Counted from the stretch's first letter, positions 1 through 7,617 are shown. The stretch is 9,073 bases of DNA from Pseudomonadota bacterium (GCA_027623875.1 JAQBUS010000026.1:1-9073); one strand, 5' to 3'. Program-made: numbers and translations. The notes: generated by a model not told the origin, from the sequence alone.

Positions 1-514
1 TTCCCATCGGATTATCTGGGTTGGCCAAATATATCAATTTAGCACCAACTTCGGAGGCTTTTTGAATTAGAGCCTGTGGGTCCTCCCTGTCGTCTTTGTA
101 GGGAACTTTGTGAAGTTCTCCCCCATACCCTGAAACATGAAAGTTAAACGTTGGATAGGCGCCATCCGATGTGACTACGCGATCTCCAGGATTAATAAAC
201 ATCCTAACAATATAGCTTAGGAGGCCATCGATTCCTTCACCAATAACCACTGAATTACCTGGAATGTTATGATGTTTTGCGAGTGCCTTTTTTAAATCGT
301 AATTTTCTGGATCACCATATTTCCAAATTTCATTATTCGCTTCTTGCATAGCGATAATTGCATTTGGGGAAGGCCCAAAGACATTCTCATTGGCACCTAT
401 TCTTGCTTTAAAAATAGATTCAAGCTTTCGTTCTTGAGTCTCTGGCCCAACAAATGGAACCGAGCTGGGTAGACTGGTGACCAAAGGCGTGAATTTAAAA
501 ATGTTTTCAGGCAT
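1..514 (-). CDS. HisC-like PLP-dependent aminotransferase, N-terminal 171 residues (runs off left edge)
   Basis: The first 171 codons of a class I/II (fold type I) pyridoxal-phosphate aminotransferase; the rest, including the catalytic lysine, lies outside the window. It resembles histidinol-phosphate aminotransferases: ANENVFGPSP (residues 41-50) matches the substrate-side NENPFGPSP block, YGDPENYDL (66-74) follows, GEGIDGLLS (92-100) sits in the cofactor phosphate region, GAYPTFNFH (118-126) carries the ring-stacking aromatic, and NPDNPMG (165-171) corresponds to the NPNNPTG cofactor motif, with Met where Thr is usual. The family transfers amino groups between an amino acid or histidinol phosphate and 2-oxoglutarate, in the cytoplasm. 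The ATG at 514-512 lies 15 bases after the valS stop, with only a weak purine-rich AGAAAG overlapping that stop, so it is probably co-transcribed with valS. The family is clear; the exact substrate is not, and no his gene is in view, so I give no symbol. Confidence 0.88.
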   Translation of the reverse strand, partial: MPENIFKFTPLVTSLPSSVPFVGPETQERKLESIFKARIGANENVFGPSPNAIIAMQEANNEIWKYGDPENYDLKKALAKHHNIPGNSVVIGEGIDGLLSYIVRMFINPGDRVVTSDGAYPTFNFHVSGYGGELHKVPYKDDREDPQALIQKASEVGAKLIYLANPDNPMG

Positions 515-529
515 TTTTATGGTTTCTTT

Positions 530-3250
530 CTAAATTTGATCTAAATTATTCAATCTTTGAATGGCAGCATTTAATTTGGATATTTCTTCATTTCTTAGAG
601 CGCTATCCGAACGAGTTTGAACGATAACTTCTTCAGGAGCACTGCTTAAAAATTTGGGGTTTCTTAATCTACCGTCAAGAGATTTTAACTCATCAGTAGT
701 TTTCAGTAAATTTCTCTCAAGTCGCATTTTTTCTAGATCGATGTCGATAATGTTTGCAAGTGGTAGAGCAAATTCAGCACCTTCTACTGAAACCATAATG
801 CACCCGACGGGTCTTTTGTTGCTCTCTGTTACACTCTCAAGCCGCGCTATTTTTTTTATTAAGTCTTCATTTGCCGACCACGCCTTAACTTTTTCCTCGT
901 TGAGAGTTAACTTTATTAAGGGAATTTTCAGTCCCGCGGGCACGTTCATTTCGCCACGTATAGAACGTATTGCATCAATAACAGAAATGACCCAATTAAG
1001 CTCTTTATCAGCCTCGTCAGTTATTAGCTCGCTGCCATATGTAGGCCAAGATGTGTGTATCAACATTTTTGGTCTTTTTGAAATTGATGACCACAGAGCT
1101 TCAGTAATAAACGGCATTATCGGATGCAGCAGTAGGAGGCATTGATCTATAACCCAGGCCATAGTTTGTCTGGTCTCGTCCACCAAAGATTGGTCACTAC
1201 TATTTAGTAAAGGTTTAGAAAACTCTACGTACCAGTCGCAAACCTTTCCCCAAACAAAGGAATAAAGCCCATTGGCCGTATCATTAAATCTATAGCTTGA
1301 CAGAGAATTATCTGTTTCTTCTCTAATTCTTGCCGTCTCACCGATAACCCACTTGTTTACCGGGTGATGAGCATTTTTGGGTAAAAATTCTTTAGATGGA
1401 TAACACCCGTTCATCTCAGCAAATCTTGCGGCGTTCCAGAGCTTGGTTCCAAAGTTGCGATAACCGGCTATGCGCTCAGTACTTAATCGTAAATCCCTAC
1501 CCATTGCCGCCATTGAGGTGAGAGTGAACCTTATTGCATCTGCTCCAAATTCATCAATAAGTTTGATTGGATCTAGTACATTCCCTAATGATTTAGACAT
1601 CTTTTTTCCAGCTTCATCACGTACTAATGCATGAACATAAACGGTACTAAATGGCTTTTGGTCGACAACTGCGTATTGCATCATCATCATGCGCGCGACC
1701 CAAAAGAATATTATATCAAACCCTGTAACTAATACATTTGTGGGAAAATATTTTTTTAATTCTTCTGTTTCTTCGGGCCAACCGAGTGTGCCGATGGGCC
1801 AAATGCCAGAAGAAAACCAGGTGTCTAAAACGTCTGGGTCTCGTGTTATATTTTTACCTTCAGCTAGTATAGATGCTTCATGTTCATCAGTCGCACAATA
1901 TTCATTCCCATCATCGTCATACCAGACTGGTATTTGATGCCCCCACCAAAGTTGCCGACTAATGCACCACGGTTCTATGTTTTCGAGCCAGTGAAAATAA
2001 ACCTTCTGGTCTCTCTCTGGTATAATAACTGTCTCCCCTGTTTTTACAGCATCTATAGCAGGTTTAACAATTTCGGTAGTATCGACAAACCATTGATCAG
2101 TGAGCATTGGCTCAATAACCGTTTTTGATCTATCACCAAAAGGTTGAATGATTTTTTTGTCTTCGATGGTCGCTACTAAACCTAATTTCTGCATATCGTC
2201 TACTATTACCGCTCGGGCTACAAAACGGTCCATCCCCCTATATTTCTGGGGAACTATATTGTCAGACGTGATATCATCGCGCAGTTTACCTTGAGTATCC
2301 ATTAGAGGGTAGAGAGTGATGTTGTGTCTCTTTGCCACGGCATAATCGTTAAAATCGTGTGCTCCTGTTATCTTTACAGCGCCGGAACCAAAGTCGGGAT
2401 CTGGATGTTCGTCTGCAATAATTGGAATAAGCCTATCACAAAGAGGCAGATGAACCATTTTCCCTAATATAGATGAGTAGCGTTTATCTGATGGATGCAC
2501 AGCTATAGCTCCGTCACCAAGCATTGTTTCAGGACGGGTAGTCGCAATAGCAATATAGTCTCTTTCCTCTTCAAAGGTAACATTTCCATCAGAATCGTGT
2601 TCTATAAAGCGGTACCTTTCATTGTTTTCTAAGGGGTATTTGAAGTGCCAAAACTTTCCATCGACTTCAATGTTTTCAACTTCCAAATCGGAAATAGCTG
2701 TTTCGAAATGAGTGTCCCAATTGACTAGCCGTTTTCCTTTATAAATTGTTCCCTTTTTATAAAGCTCTACAAAAACCTTTATCACAGCTTTTTGAAAGTT
2801 TTCATCCATGGTGAATGCATTTCTTGACCAATCGCAAGAGGCACCTAGGCGCTTGAGTTGGTCTATTATAGTCCCACCAGATTCTTCTTTCCACGCCCAA
2901 ACTTTTTCAAGAAATTTATCTCTACCTAAGTCTATTCTTGATGGTTGACCTGTCGCTGCTAAATTTCTCTCGACGACCATTTGAGTTGCAATTCCAGCAT
3001 GGTCCTGCCCAGGTTGCCATAAGGTGTCATAGCCTCTCATTCTATGCCAACGAATTAAGATATCTTGAAGGGTATTATTGAATGCATGCCCCATATGAAG
3101 AACGCCAGTGACGTTGGGAGGAGGAATCATTATGCAAAATGTCTCTAACCTGCTCGCATTTGCCCCAGCCTTGAAACAACCATTTTCTTCCCATTCGGAG
3201 TAGATTTTTTCTTCACTCGCTTTTGGATCAAATTTTTTTTCCATTACCAT
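530..3250 (-). CDS. valS: Valyl-tRNA synthetase
   Basis: Cytoplasmic class Ia aminoacyl-tRNA synthetase that charges tRNA-Val and edits mischarged threonine. All 906 residues are present, a normal bacterial length. Visible in order: PPPNVTGVLHMGH (43-55) with the HIGH-type ATP site HMGH (52-55); the tRNA/valine block QPGQDHAGIATQ (79-90); the inserted CP1 editing domain, about 190-345, with TTRPETMLGD (237-246) and AHDFNDY (297-303); DTWFSSGIWPIG (476-487); KMSKS (550-554) in GKKMSKSLGNVLDP; the ValRS hallmark GRDLRLSTERI (584-594); the anticodon-binding helical domain, about 625-770; and a charged C-terminal coiled coil, about 838-900. Two in-frame ATGs compete (3250 and 3244); AGGAT at 3262-3258 is 7 bases before the first but 13 before the second, which favours 3250. 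It ends in TAG. The broken CoxL-like gene ends 106 bases upstream and the aminotransferase follows 15 bases after. I see no clear promoter in the upstream gap. Confidence 0.98.
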   Translation of the reverse strand: MVMEKKFDPKASEEKIYSEWEENGCFKAGANASRLETFCIMIPPPNVTGVLHMGHAFNNTLQDILIRWHRMRGYDTLWQPGQDHAGIATQMVVERNLAATGQPSRIDLGRDKFLEKVWAWKEESGGTIIDQLKRLGASCDWSRNAFTMDENFQKAVIKVFVELYKKGTIYKGKRLVNWDTHFETAISDLEVENIEVDGKFWHFKYPLENNERYRFIEHDSDGNVTFEEERDYIAIATTRPETMLGDGAIAVHPSDKRYSSILGKMVHLPLCDRLIPIIADEHPDPDFGSGAVKITGAHDFNDYAVAKRHNITLYPLMDTQGKLRDDITSDNIVPQKYRGMDRFVARAVIVDDMQKLGLVATIEDKKIIQPFGDRSKTVIEPMLTDQWFVDTTEIVKPAIDAVKTGETVIIPERDQKVYFHWLENIEPWCISRQLWWGHQIPVWYDDDGNEYCATDEHEASILAEGKNITRDPDVLDTWFSSGIWPIGTLGWPEETEELKKYFPTNVLVTGFDIIFFWVARMMMMQYAVVDQKPFSTVYVHALVRDEAGKKMSKSLGNVLDPIKLIDEFGADAIRFTLTSMAAMGRDLRLSTERIAGYRNFGTKLWNAARFAEMNGCYPSKEFLPKNAHHPVNKWVIGETARIREETDNSLSSYRFNDTANGLYSFVWGKVCDWYVEFSKPLLNSSDQSLVDETRQTMAWVIDQCLLLLHPIMPFITEALWSSISKRPKMLIHTSWPTYGSELITDEADKELNWVISVIDAIRSIRGEMNVPAGLKIPLIKLTLNEEKVKAWSANEDLIKKIARLESVTESNKRPVGCIMVSVEGAEFALPLANIIDIDLEKMRLERNLLKTTDELKSLDGRLRNPKFLSSAPEEVIVQTRSDSALRNEEISKLNAAIQRLNNLDQI

Positions 3251-3257
3251 TTTAGAT

Positions 3258-3262
3258 ATCCT
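3258..3262 (-). promoter_or_regulatory. Shine-Dalgarno site of valS
   Basis: AGGAT on the minus strand, 7 bases before the ATG at 3250-3248. It decides between two ATG codons two codons apart (MVMEKK): the spacing suits the first and is long for the second. Confidence 0.6.
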
Positions 3263-3356
3263 ATTTATGATTTAGCGATAGTTAAGGTGAATTCATGAGA
3301 ATTTTAAACTAACACTGAAACAGGTGCAGTTAAATACTATGGACCCAACCTTTTTT

Positions 3357-4310
3357 TCAATTTTTCAATTTTGCCACTGAGTTATCGTTTGAATTTAACC
3401 AAGACCATACACGAATAGGTGTGAAAGGCATGTCTACTTGATGTATACCATGTTCCCAGAGGGCGTCTTGAACAGCGTTAGCAACTGCAGATAAGGCGCC
3501 TACGGTCCCTGCTTCTCCGCAACCTTTCATACCCAGAGGATTAGCGGTTGAAGGCACTGGTTCTGAGTAAAATTCAATCAGTGGGATATTATCAGCACGT
3601 GGTAAACTATAATCCATGAAAGTTGCAGTTAATAGCTGCCCGTTTTCGTCATAGACAACGTGTTCGTTTATGGCCTGGCCAATACCTTGAACTACTCCTC
3701 CATGTACTTGTCCGCGCGCAAGCATAGGGTTTATAAGTGTTCCAAGATCATCAACTACTGTATATTTTACTACTTCTGTTGTGCCAGTTGAGATATCAAT
3801 TTCTACTTCACATATATGACAGCCATTTGGATATGATCTTCCCGGTAGTGTAGTGGTTTGAGAAACAATTAGTAAATCTTGTCGATTAAGTTTTCGAGCC
3901 AAATTTGCAGCTTCTGTTATGGTAATTACTATATTTGAACTGTTGGATCTAAAAGCACCTAAGTCAAAGCTTATCTCTTTAAGGCCATGATGCTCGGTTA
4001 AAAACAATTCAAATTGCTTAATGGCTTTAGCGGCAGTTGCTTTGGTAGCTGTCCCTTGTGTTGTGACTGACCTAGATCCCCCAGTTCCACCACCGGTAGG
4101 AATTAGGTCACTATCACCTTGGACTATGTTAATGTCATTTATTGAGATTCCGGTATCTTCGTGTAATATTTGCCTGTAAACGGTTTCATGGTCTTGTCCA
4201 TTTGACTGAGTACCCACATAGAGATTAACCTTTTGGGCTTCCGTGAACTCAATTCTAGCTGTTTCGCTTGGATCCCCCAAAATACTTTCTATATAATAAC
4301 AAATGCCCAC
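3357..4310 (-). CDS. C-terminal part (317 aa) of the interrupted CoxL-like subunit
   Basis: The second molybdopterin-binding domain. It contains VGTQSNGQDHETVYRQ (32-47), which aligns with the family's GQGHET Moco loop but has Asp for the second Gly; GTGGSRS (75-81); ARGQVHGGVVQGIGQA (198-213); and MKGCGEAGTVG (261-271), whose Glu (residue 266, about codon 716 of the full frame) corresponds to the catalytic base. The family C-terminus is intact (VDMPFTPIRVW, 292-302) and ends in TGA. The GTG given as start (4310-4308) is the only standard start codon soon after the TAA, but in relatives that position is an ordinary Val/Ile inside a conserved G-x-G stretch and the upstream purine run is weak, so separate translation is doubtful; it is best read as the continuation of the gene starting at 5660. 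Confidence 0.8.
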   Translation of the reverse strand: MGICYYIESILGDPSETARIEFTEAQKVNLYVGTQSNGQDHETVYRQILHEDTGISINDINIVQGDSDLIPTGGGTGGSRSVTTQGTATKATAAKAIKQFELFLTEHHGLKEISFDLGAFRSNSSNIVITITEAANLARKLNRQDLLIVSQTTTLPGRSYPNGCHICEVEIDISTGTTEVVKYTVVDDLGTLINPMLARGQVHGGVVQGIGQAINEHVVYDENGQLLTATFMDYSLPRADNIPLIEFYSEPVPSTANPLGMKGCGEAGTVGALSAVANAVQDALWEHGIHQVDMPFTPIRVWSWLNSNDNSVAKLKN

Positions 4311-4373
4311 GCCACGAATTTTTCCGTCTAATTTTGATTTAACCTTTCTAGCTTTAAAGTTTATGAGGTCTGC

Positions 4374-5660
4374 TTATGTTTCTGTGCGACTGAGAATTTT
4401 ACTAAATTCTCCGACGCCATAGAGCTCTCCGGTCGCTGTTTTGTATGGAAATTTGTGAACAGGAATAAAATTTCGATTCCGTAATTCGAGCGGGTCTATT
4501 TTTAAAATTCTTGCGGCGTGATCCATCGCGCGTTCAAGAACATAAATTGCTTCTGGTCGACCGGCACCTCTATAAGCATCAAACTGAGTGGTGTTGGTGA
4601 AAACGCCTCTATTATGGTAGTATATTGACTGAACATCATAGGTACCCATTAAGACTTTCGAAAAAAGCTCAGACTGAATTTTTTGACCCATCTTAGAATT
4701 ATAGGCGCCTAAATTTGAAAGCGTAAATAACCGGTAGCCTAATATTTTATAGTTCTCATCAAATGCAAGTTCGGCTTTTGTTTGAAGATCTCTTCCAGAG
4801 TTATCTGAGAGCATGCTTTCGGTTCGCTCTGCCTGCCATCTAACGGACCTACCCGACTCACGAGTGGCCTGTGCAACTAGAAAATATTCTGGATATGCAG
4901 GATGTTTCATGCCAAAACCCCCACCTACGTCGGGGTTACTCACCTTTATTTGCTTATCATTTAGTTTTAGTACTTTTTGTAGGGCTTCCTTTGTTTTCCA
5001 CACGCCTTGACCAGAAAAACACAAGTGAATTCTATCTCCCTCTGTTTCGGCAAAGCATCCTCGGGGCTCAATAGAATTTGCAATTATTCTGTTGTCATAA
5101 ATATCGAGTTTGGTTGTGAATTTGGCTTCTTTAAAGATTTTATCTACTGCCTCTTTGTCACCGACATCCCAATCATATGCAACATTATTAGCTGCTTCCG
5201 AATGTATTATGGGGCCACCTTCAGAAAGTCGAACATGTGGACTTTCTTCACTAAATTCTAACTCAATTAGTTCGGCTGCATCTTTGGCTTGTTCTATTGT
5301 TTCTGCGATTATCATCGCTATTGGCTCTCCAACAAATCGAACTTTATTTTCGGCGAGCAAAGGCCTGACTGGAGCTGCTCCGGATGACCCATTAATATTT
5401 GTTACTACGTCAAAGTCCATTTCGTTCACGATTCCAGCTTCATAGAGGCTTTTTGCAGTAATGATTAAATGAATTCCGTCAGAATCTTTGGCAGATGATG
5501 TGTCAAAATGTATAATTTTGCCATGAGCAATATTTGATCTTAATACAAATGCAAACAATGCATCATTTGGAGTTATGTCATCTAAATATTTACCAACTCC
5601 TGTTAGGAAGCCGGAATTCTCAAAACGTTTAACGGGTTGGGATATTCCAAATTTTGACAT
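4374..5660 (-). CDS. N-terminal part (428 aa) of the interrupted CoxL-like subunit
   Basis: Holds the N-terminal a/b-hammerhead domain (about 15-150; VRFVGEPIAMIIAE, 107-120) and the first molybdopterin-binding domain. FSGQGVWKTKEAL (215-227) and DVGGGFGMK (244-252) are cofactor-contacting stretches. DAYRGAGRPE (361-370) is the active-site loop; AYRGAGR is the signature of form II (CoxL-like) enzymes, whereas true CO dehydrogenases carry AYRCSFR with the copper-binding cysteine. The substrate is therefore probably not CO; form II members hydroxylate varied aldehydes or heterocycles, and nothing here identifies which. Start ATG at 5660-5658, with GAGAG about 7 bases upstream; MSKFGISQPVKR is a standard family N-terminus. 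No twin-arginine or secretory signal is visible, so it would be cytoplasmic. On its own this part lacks the second Moco domain and the catalytic glutamate and should be inactive. Confidence 0.85.
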   Translation of the reverse strand: MSKFGISQPVKRFENSGFLTGVGKYLDDITPNDALFAFVLRSNIAHGKIIHFDTSSAKDSDGIHLIITAKSLYEAGIVNEMDFDVVTNINGSSGAAPVRPLLAENKVRFVGEPIAMIIAETIEQAKDAAELIELEFSEESPHVRLSEGGPIIHSEAANNVAYDWDVGDKEAVDKIFKEAKFTTKLDIYDNRIIANSIEPRGCFAETEGDRIHLCFSGQGVWKTKEALQKVLKLNDKQIKVSNPDVGGGFGMKHPAYPEYFLVAQATRESGRSVRWQAERTESMLSDNSGRDLQTKAELAFDENYKILGYRLFTLSNLGAYNSKMGQKIQSELFSKVLMGTYDVQSIYYHNRGVFTNTTQFDAYRGAGRPEAIYVLERAMDHAARILKIDPLELRNRNFIPVHKFPYKTATGELYGVGEFSKILSRTET

Positions 5661-5702
5661 GGATGTGCTCTCATTTCATTTATGGGTCTTAAGTTTTTAG
5701 GT

Positions 5703-5773
5703 ACGTTAACGAGTGAATAAAAATAATTTCCAGTGCAGTCAATTAACGTCTCGATTTATGGAGAATTATTCAC
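5703..5773. repeat. Two interleaved inverted repeats over the CoxL-like promoter region
   Basis: ACGTTAA (5703-5709) pairs with TTAACGT (5743-5749), and GTGAATAA (5713-5720) pairs with TTATTCAC (5766-5773). Both are perfect and they interlock in the order A, B, A', B', the geometry of a pseudoknot or of overlapping operator half-sites. In AT-rich DNA 7-8 base arms can arise by chance, so the function is open. Confidence 0.35.
5714..5742 (-). promoter_or_regulatory. Candidate sigma-70 promoter of the CoxL-like gene
   Basis: On the minus strand, TTGACT (5742-5737) is followed after exactly 17 bases by TATTCA (5719-5714). The -35 matches five of six consensus bases; the -10 matches three of six. 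Transcription would start near 5707, giving a leader of about 47 bases. The arm of an inverted repeat (5713-5720) covers the -10 and another arm (5743-5749) abuts the -35. Found by eye only. Confidence 0.35.
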
Positions 5774-5801
5774 CTCTATTATAGGTCCTCAGAAATTTAG
5801 T

Positions 5802-6515
5802 TTATTTGGCTTTTAACACTGCTGTCCCGTGTATAGTTTCTGCGATAATTTTTTTTATACGAAATGTATTTTTGGAAATTTCTTCATAAAAAATGTTAAA
5901 CGGAAATCGTGTTTTTTCTGCCATTTGTTCTGGTCTAAAGCCAGCTAGTCTAACATATTCCCCATAACACAAAAATAAATCCCCATCTTTTTTGTATGAA
6001 GAGAGCTTAACATGAGATTTATGTTTTCCATCAAAAAGCTGTAATTCTAGTTTACACATTTCTTCAAGGTTAACATCCTTCAGTGTGGCATATAGAGCAG
6101 TTAAGGGATCTATTGTACCTTTTTGGGTGCTTGCATCAATTCTCTTGGGGTCTTTTTCTCTTGGAGGATTATATTGTCTTATTTCGGGTGTTCCATTTTT
6201 GTATGTGATTGAAGCCGAGGTTTTGACAGCTTTTTTCTTTCTTTCTTCAGAGTAATTAGCAGGAAAAAAACGCGTTCCGGCTATTTTGCCTATAGTCTCT
6301 GCTTTATACTCAACGTTTGAAATTAATTTCATAAGCCCCACAGCTTTTAGTAGACCGGAAACTTTGTAATTTTTGTTAGACTGTTCAGATTGCATTTCTA
6401 AGGTGCCAATTTTCATACCTTTTACATGCACAGAGAAAGATAGTTTCTTATCTTTCGCATATGATGGCATACAAAGGCCAATGAATATAATAAAAATAAC
6501 TTTTGCAAATAACAT
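5802..6515 (-). CDS. Exported DUF3108 family protein
   Basis: A 237-residue protein of the DUF3108 family, common in Alphaproteobacteria and of unknown biochemical role. A clear signal peptide (hydrophobic VIFIIFIGLCM, about 6-16, with likely cleavage after SYA at 18-20) sends it to the periplasm or outer envelope. The mature part begins with the beta-rich pattern SFSVHVKGMKIGTLEM (26-41). It contains TIDPLTALY (134-142), the family's most recognisable block, then C154, FDGKHK (161-166) and C183 in FLCYGEYVRLAGF; the two cysteines could form a disulfide in the periplasm. Length is normal. The start at 6515-6513 has only a weak CGGAAC upstream; no better start that keeps the signal peptide is seen. 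It ends in TAA and is divergent from meaB across 101 bases. In other alphaproteobacteria such a gene often neighbours rpmB (from memory); here rpmB is one gene away. No function is claimed. Confidence 0.85.
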   Translation of the reverse strand: MLFAKVIFIIFIGLCMPSYAKDKKLSFSVHVKGMKIGTLEMQSEQSNKNYKVSGLLKAVGLMKLISNVEYKAETIGKIAGTRFFPANYSEERKKKAVKTSASITYKNGTPEIRQYNPPREKDPKRIDASTQKGTIDPLTALYATLKDVNLEEMCKLELQLFDGKHKSHVKLSSYKKDGDLFLCYGEYVRLAGFRPEQMAEKTRFPFNIFYEEISKNTFRIKKIIAETIHGTAVLKAK

Positions 6516-6616
6516 GACTAATGTTCCGTTTCCGGTTTGTAGTTTAACTGAGCATAATATAACTTAATCTAAAGTGAAGGCCCACAACAAAATATAGACA
6601 AGAAAGAATATGGGGC

Positions 6617-7597
6617 ATGACGGAAATGCAAGACTTATGTAAAAAAATTTTACTGCAAGAGCGACGCTCTATTGCACAGGCGATTACTCTTGTTGAGAGT
6701 TCCAGACAGGACCATAGAACAGATGCACTAACTCTTTTAGAGCATCTTTCCCACTCTAACCGTCAAGCCTTACGAATTGGGTTGTCTGGAACCCCTGGAG
6801 TTGGGAAATCTACCTTTATAGAGTCATTTGGGCTAATGTTGATCGACGAAGGCTTAAGCGTTGCTGTTTTGGCGGTGGATCCGAGCTCAACCAGATCTGG
6901 CGGCTCAATTCTGGGTGATAAAACCCGAATGGAGAAGTTAAGCCGTTCACCCCAGGCTTTTATTCGGCCGTCTCCATCCTTAAGTCACCTTGGAGGAGTG
7001 GCTCGACGCACTAGAGAAGCAATATTGGTATGCGAAGCAGCTAACTTTGATATTATAATTATTGAAACAGTTGGTGTTGGACAGTCTGAAACAATGGTTT
7101 CTGAGATGACAGATTTATTCTTGCTATTATTGGCTCCAGCGGGTGGAGATGAATTACAAGGAGTGAAAAGAGGAATTATGGAGATTGCCGATTTGATTAT
7201 TGTCAATAAAGCCGATGGCGAACTTAAAGCTGCAGCAGCTAGAACACAGTCTGATTATGCTGGGGCATTGCATTTACTTAGGCGTAGGGCACAAGACCCG
7301 AAGGGATTTCCGAAGGCTTCTCTAGCTTCGTCAATTTCGAGTGTTGGTCTTGATCAAATTTGGAAAGATATAAAACATTTATCAGAATGGCGAAAATCTA
7401 ATGGGTGGTGGAAAAAGTGTCGAAAGGCTCAATCAGTACACTGGTTTAAAAGTGAGACAAGAAATCAACTTTTATCAGTTTTATCGGATAAACCCGGAGT
7501 GGAAGAAGAAACGGAAAAGTTTTCAAAGCTGGTTTCTGAAGAAAATATATCACCTGAGGCTGCTGCTGAGAGGTTCGTTGCATGGTTGAAAACATGA
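6617..7597 (+). CDS. meaB: Methylmalonyl-CoA mutase-associated GTPase MeaB (ArgK family)
   Basis: G3E-class cytoplasmic GTPase that assembles with adenosylcobalamin-dependent methylmalonyl-CoA mutase, gates cofactor loading and protects the enzyme from inactivation. All 326 residues are present, the usual length. Motifs: Walker A GTPGVGKST (58-66); AVDPSSTRSGGSILGDKTRM (86-105), highly characteristic of the family; FIRPSPS (115-121) followed by LGGVARRTRE (125-134); ETVGVGQSE (150-158), the switch II region; and the guanine-specificity motif NKAD (197-200). The C-terminal helical part (about 255-326) is the dimerisation arm of known MeaB structures. Start ATG at 6617; a second in-frame ATG at 6626 is less likely because nothing SD-like precedes it at proper spacing, though the first also has only a weak site. 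The mutase genes are not in the window. Older annotations call this family ArgK, an arginine transport kinase, which is obsolete. Confidence 0.95.
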   Translation: MTEMQDLCKKILLQERRSIAQAITLVESSRQDHRTDALTLLEHLSHSNRQALRIGLSGTPGVGKSTFIESFGLMLIDEGLSVAVLAVDPSSTRSGGSILGDKTRMEKLSRSPQAFIRPSPSLSHLGGVARRTREAILVCEAANFDIIIIETVGVGQSETMVSEMTDLFLLLLAPAGGDELQGVKRGIMEIADLIIVNKADGELKAAAARTQSDYAGALHLLRRRAQDPKGFPKASLASSISSVGLDQIWKDIKHLSEWRKSNGWWKKCRKAQSVHWFKSETRNQLLSVLSDKPGVEEETEKFSKLVSEENISPEAAAERFVAWLKT

Positions 7598-7617
7598 TCT
7601 TTTGTATTTTGGATAAG

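Larger units (their letters stand above)
3357..5660 (-). pseudogene. CoxL-like molybdopterin-binding large subunit (form II CODH / xanthine dehydrogenase family), interrupted by an in-frame TAA
   Basis: One reading frame of 768 codons, a normal length for this family, holding a complete large subunit except that codon 429 is TAA (4376-4374). The open parts before (428 codons) and after it are in the same frame, and the 21 codons between the stop and the next possible start (GTG at 4310) read as family-like sequence, ADLINFKARKVKSKLDGKIR followed by G. By eye the stop sits in a stretch that in relatives reads roughly L-x-R-x-x-x-L-A-D, so TAA may have come from TTA (Leu) or AAA (Lys) by one base change. 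Apart from the stop the frame is undamaged: the Moco-binding motifs, the AYRGAGR loop and the base-catalyst GCGEAG are all present. Possible readings are a recent pseudogene, a strain polymorphism, a sequencing or assembly error, or readthrough. The window uses TAA as a genuine terminator elsewhere (end of the DUF3108 gene), so a changed genetic code is unlikely. Confidence 0.85.

Noticed and set aside
654..1145. A 163-codon plus-strand open frame opposite valS
   Set aside because: It lies entirely antisense to the well-supported valS coding sequence, has no recognisable motifs and reads as low-complexity Ser/Ile-rich shadow sequence.
3351..3375. T-rich repeat (TTTTTTTCAATTTTTCAATTTT-like) at the end of the CoxL-like gene as a regulatory repeat
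   Set aside because: It is mostly the Lys/Asn-rich C-terminal codons of that gene read on the opposite strand; no hairpin precedes it on either strand.
4308..4373. A frameshift as the cause of the split CoxL-like gene
   Set aside because: Translation continues in exactly the same frame after the TAA with 21 family-like residues before the next start codon, so no insertion or deletion is needed.
4374..4376. Selenocysteine or pyrrolysine recoding at the internal stop of the CoxL-like gene
   Set aside because: The codon is TAA, which is neither UGA (Sec) nor UAG (Pyl), and it is not at the active-site loop.
5110..5445. A 111-codon plus-strand open frame opposite the CoxL-like gene
   Set aside because: Antisense shadow of conserved family sequence, with no motif or plausible ribosome binding site; the same applies to overlapping plus-strand frames at 4813-5261.
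6516..6616. Divergent promoters between the DUF3108 gene and meaB
   Set aside because: -10-like hexamers occur on both strands (TATATT on minus, TATAGA on plus), but none has an acceptable -35 at 16-18 bases, so none is listed as a feature.
6985..7206. A minus-strand open frame within meaB
   Set aside because: Antisense to the MeaB G-domain core, whose motifs clearly define the coding strand.
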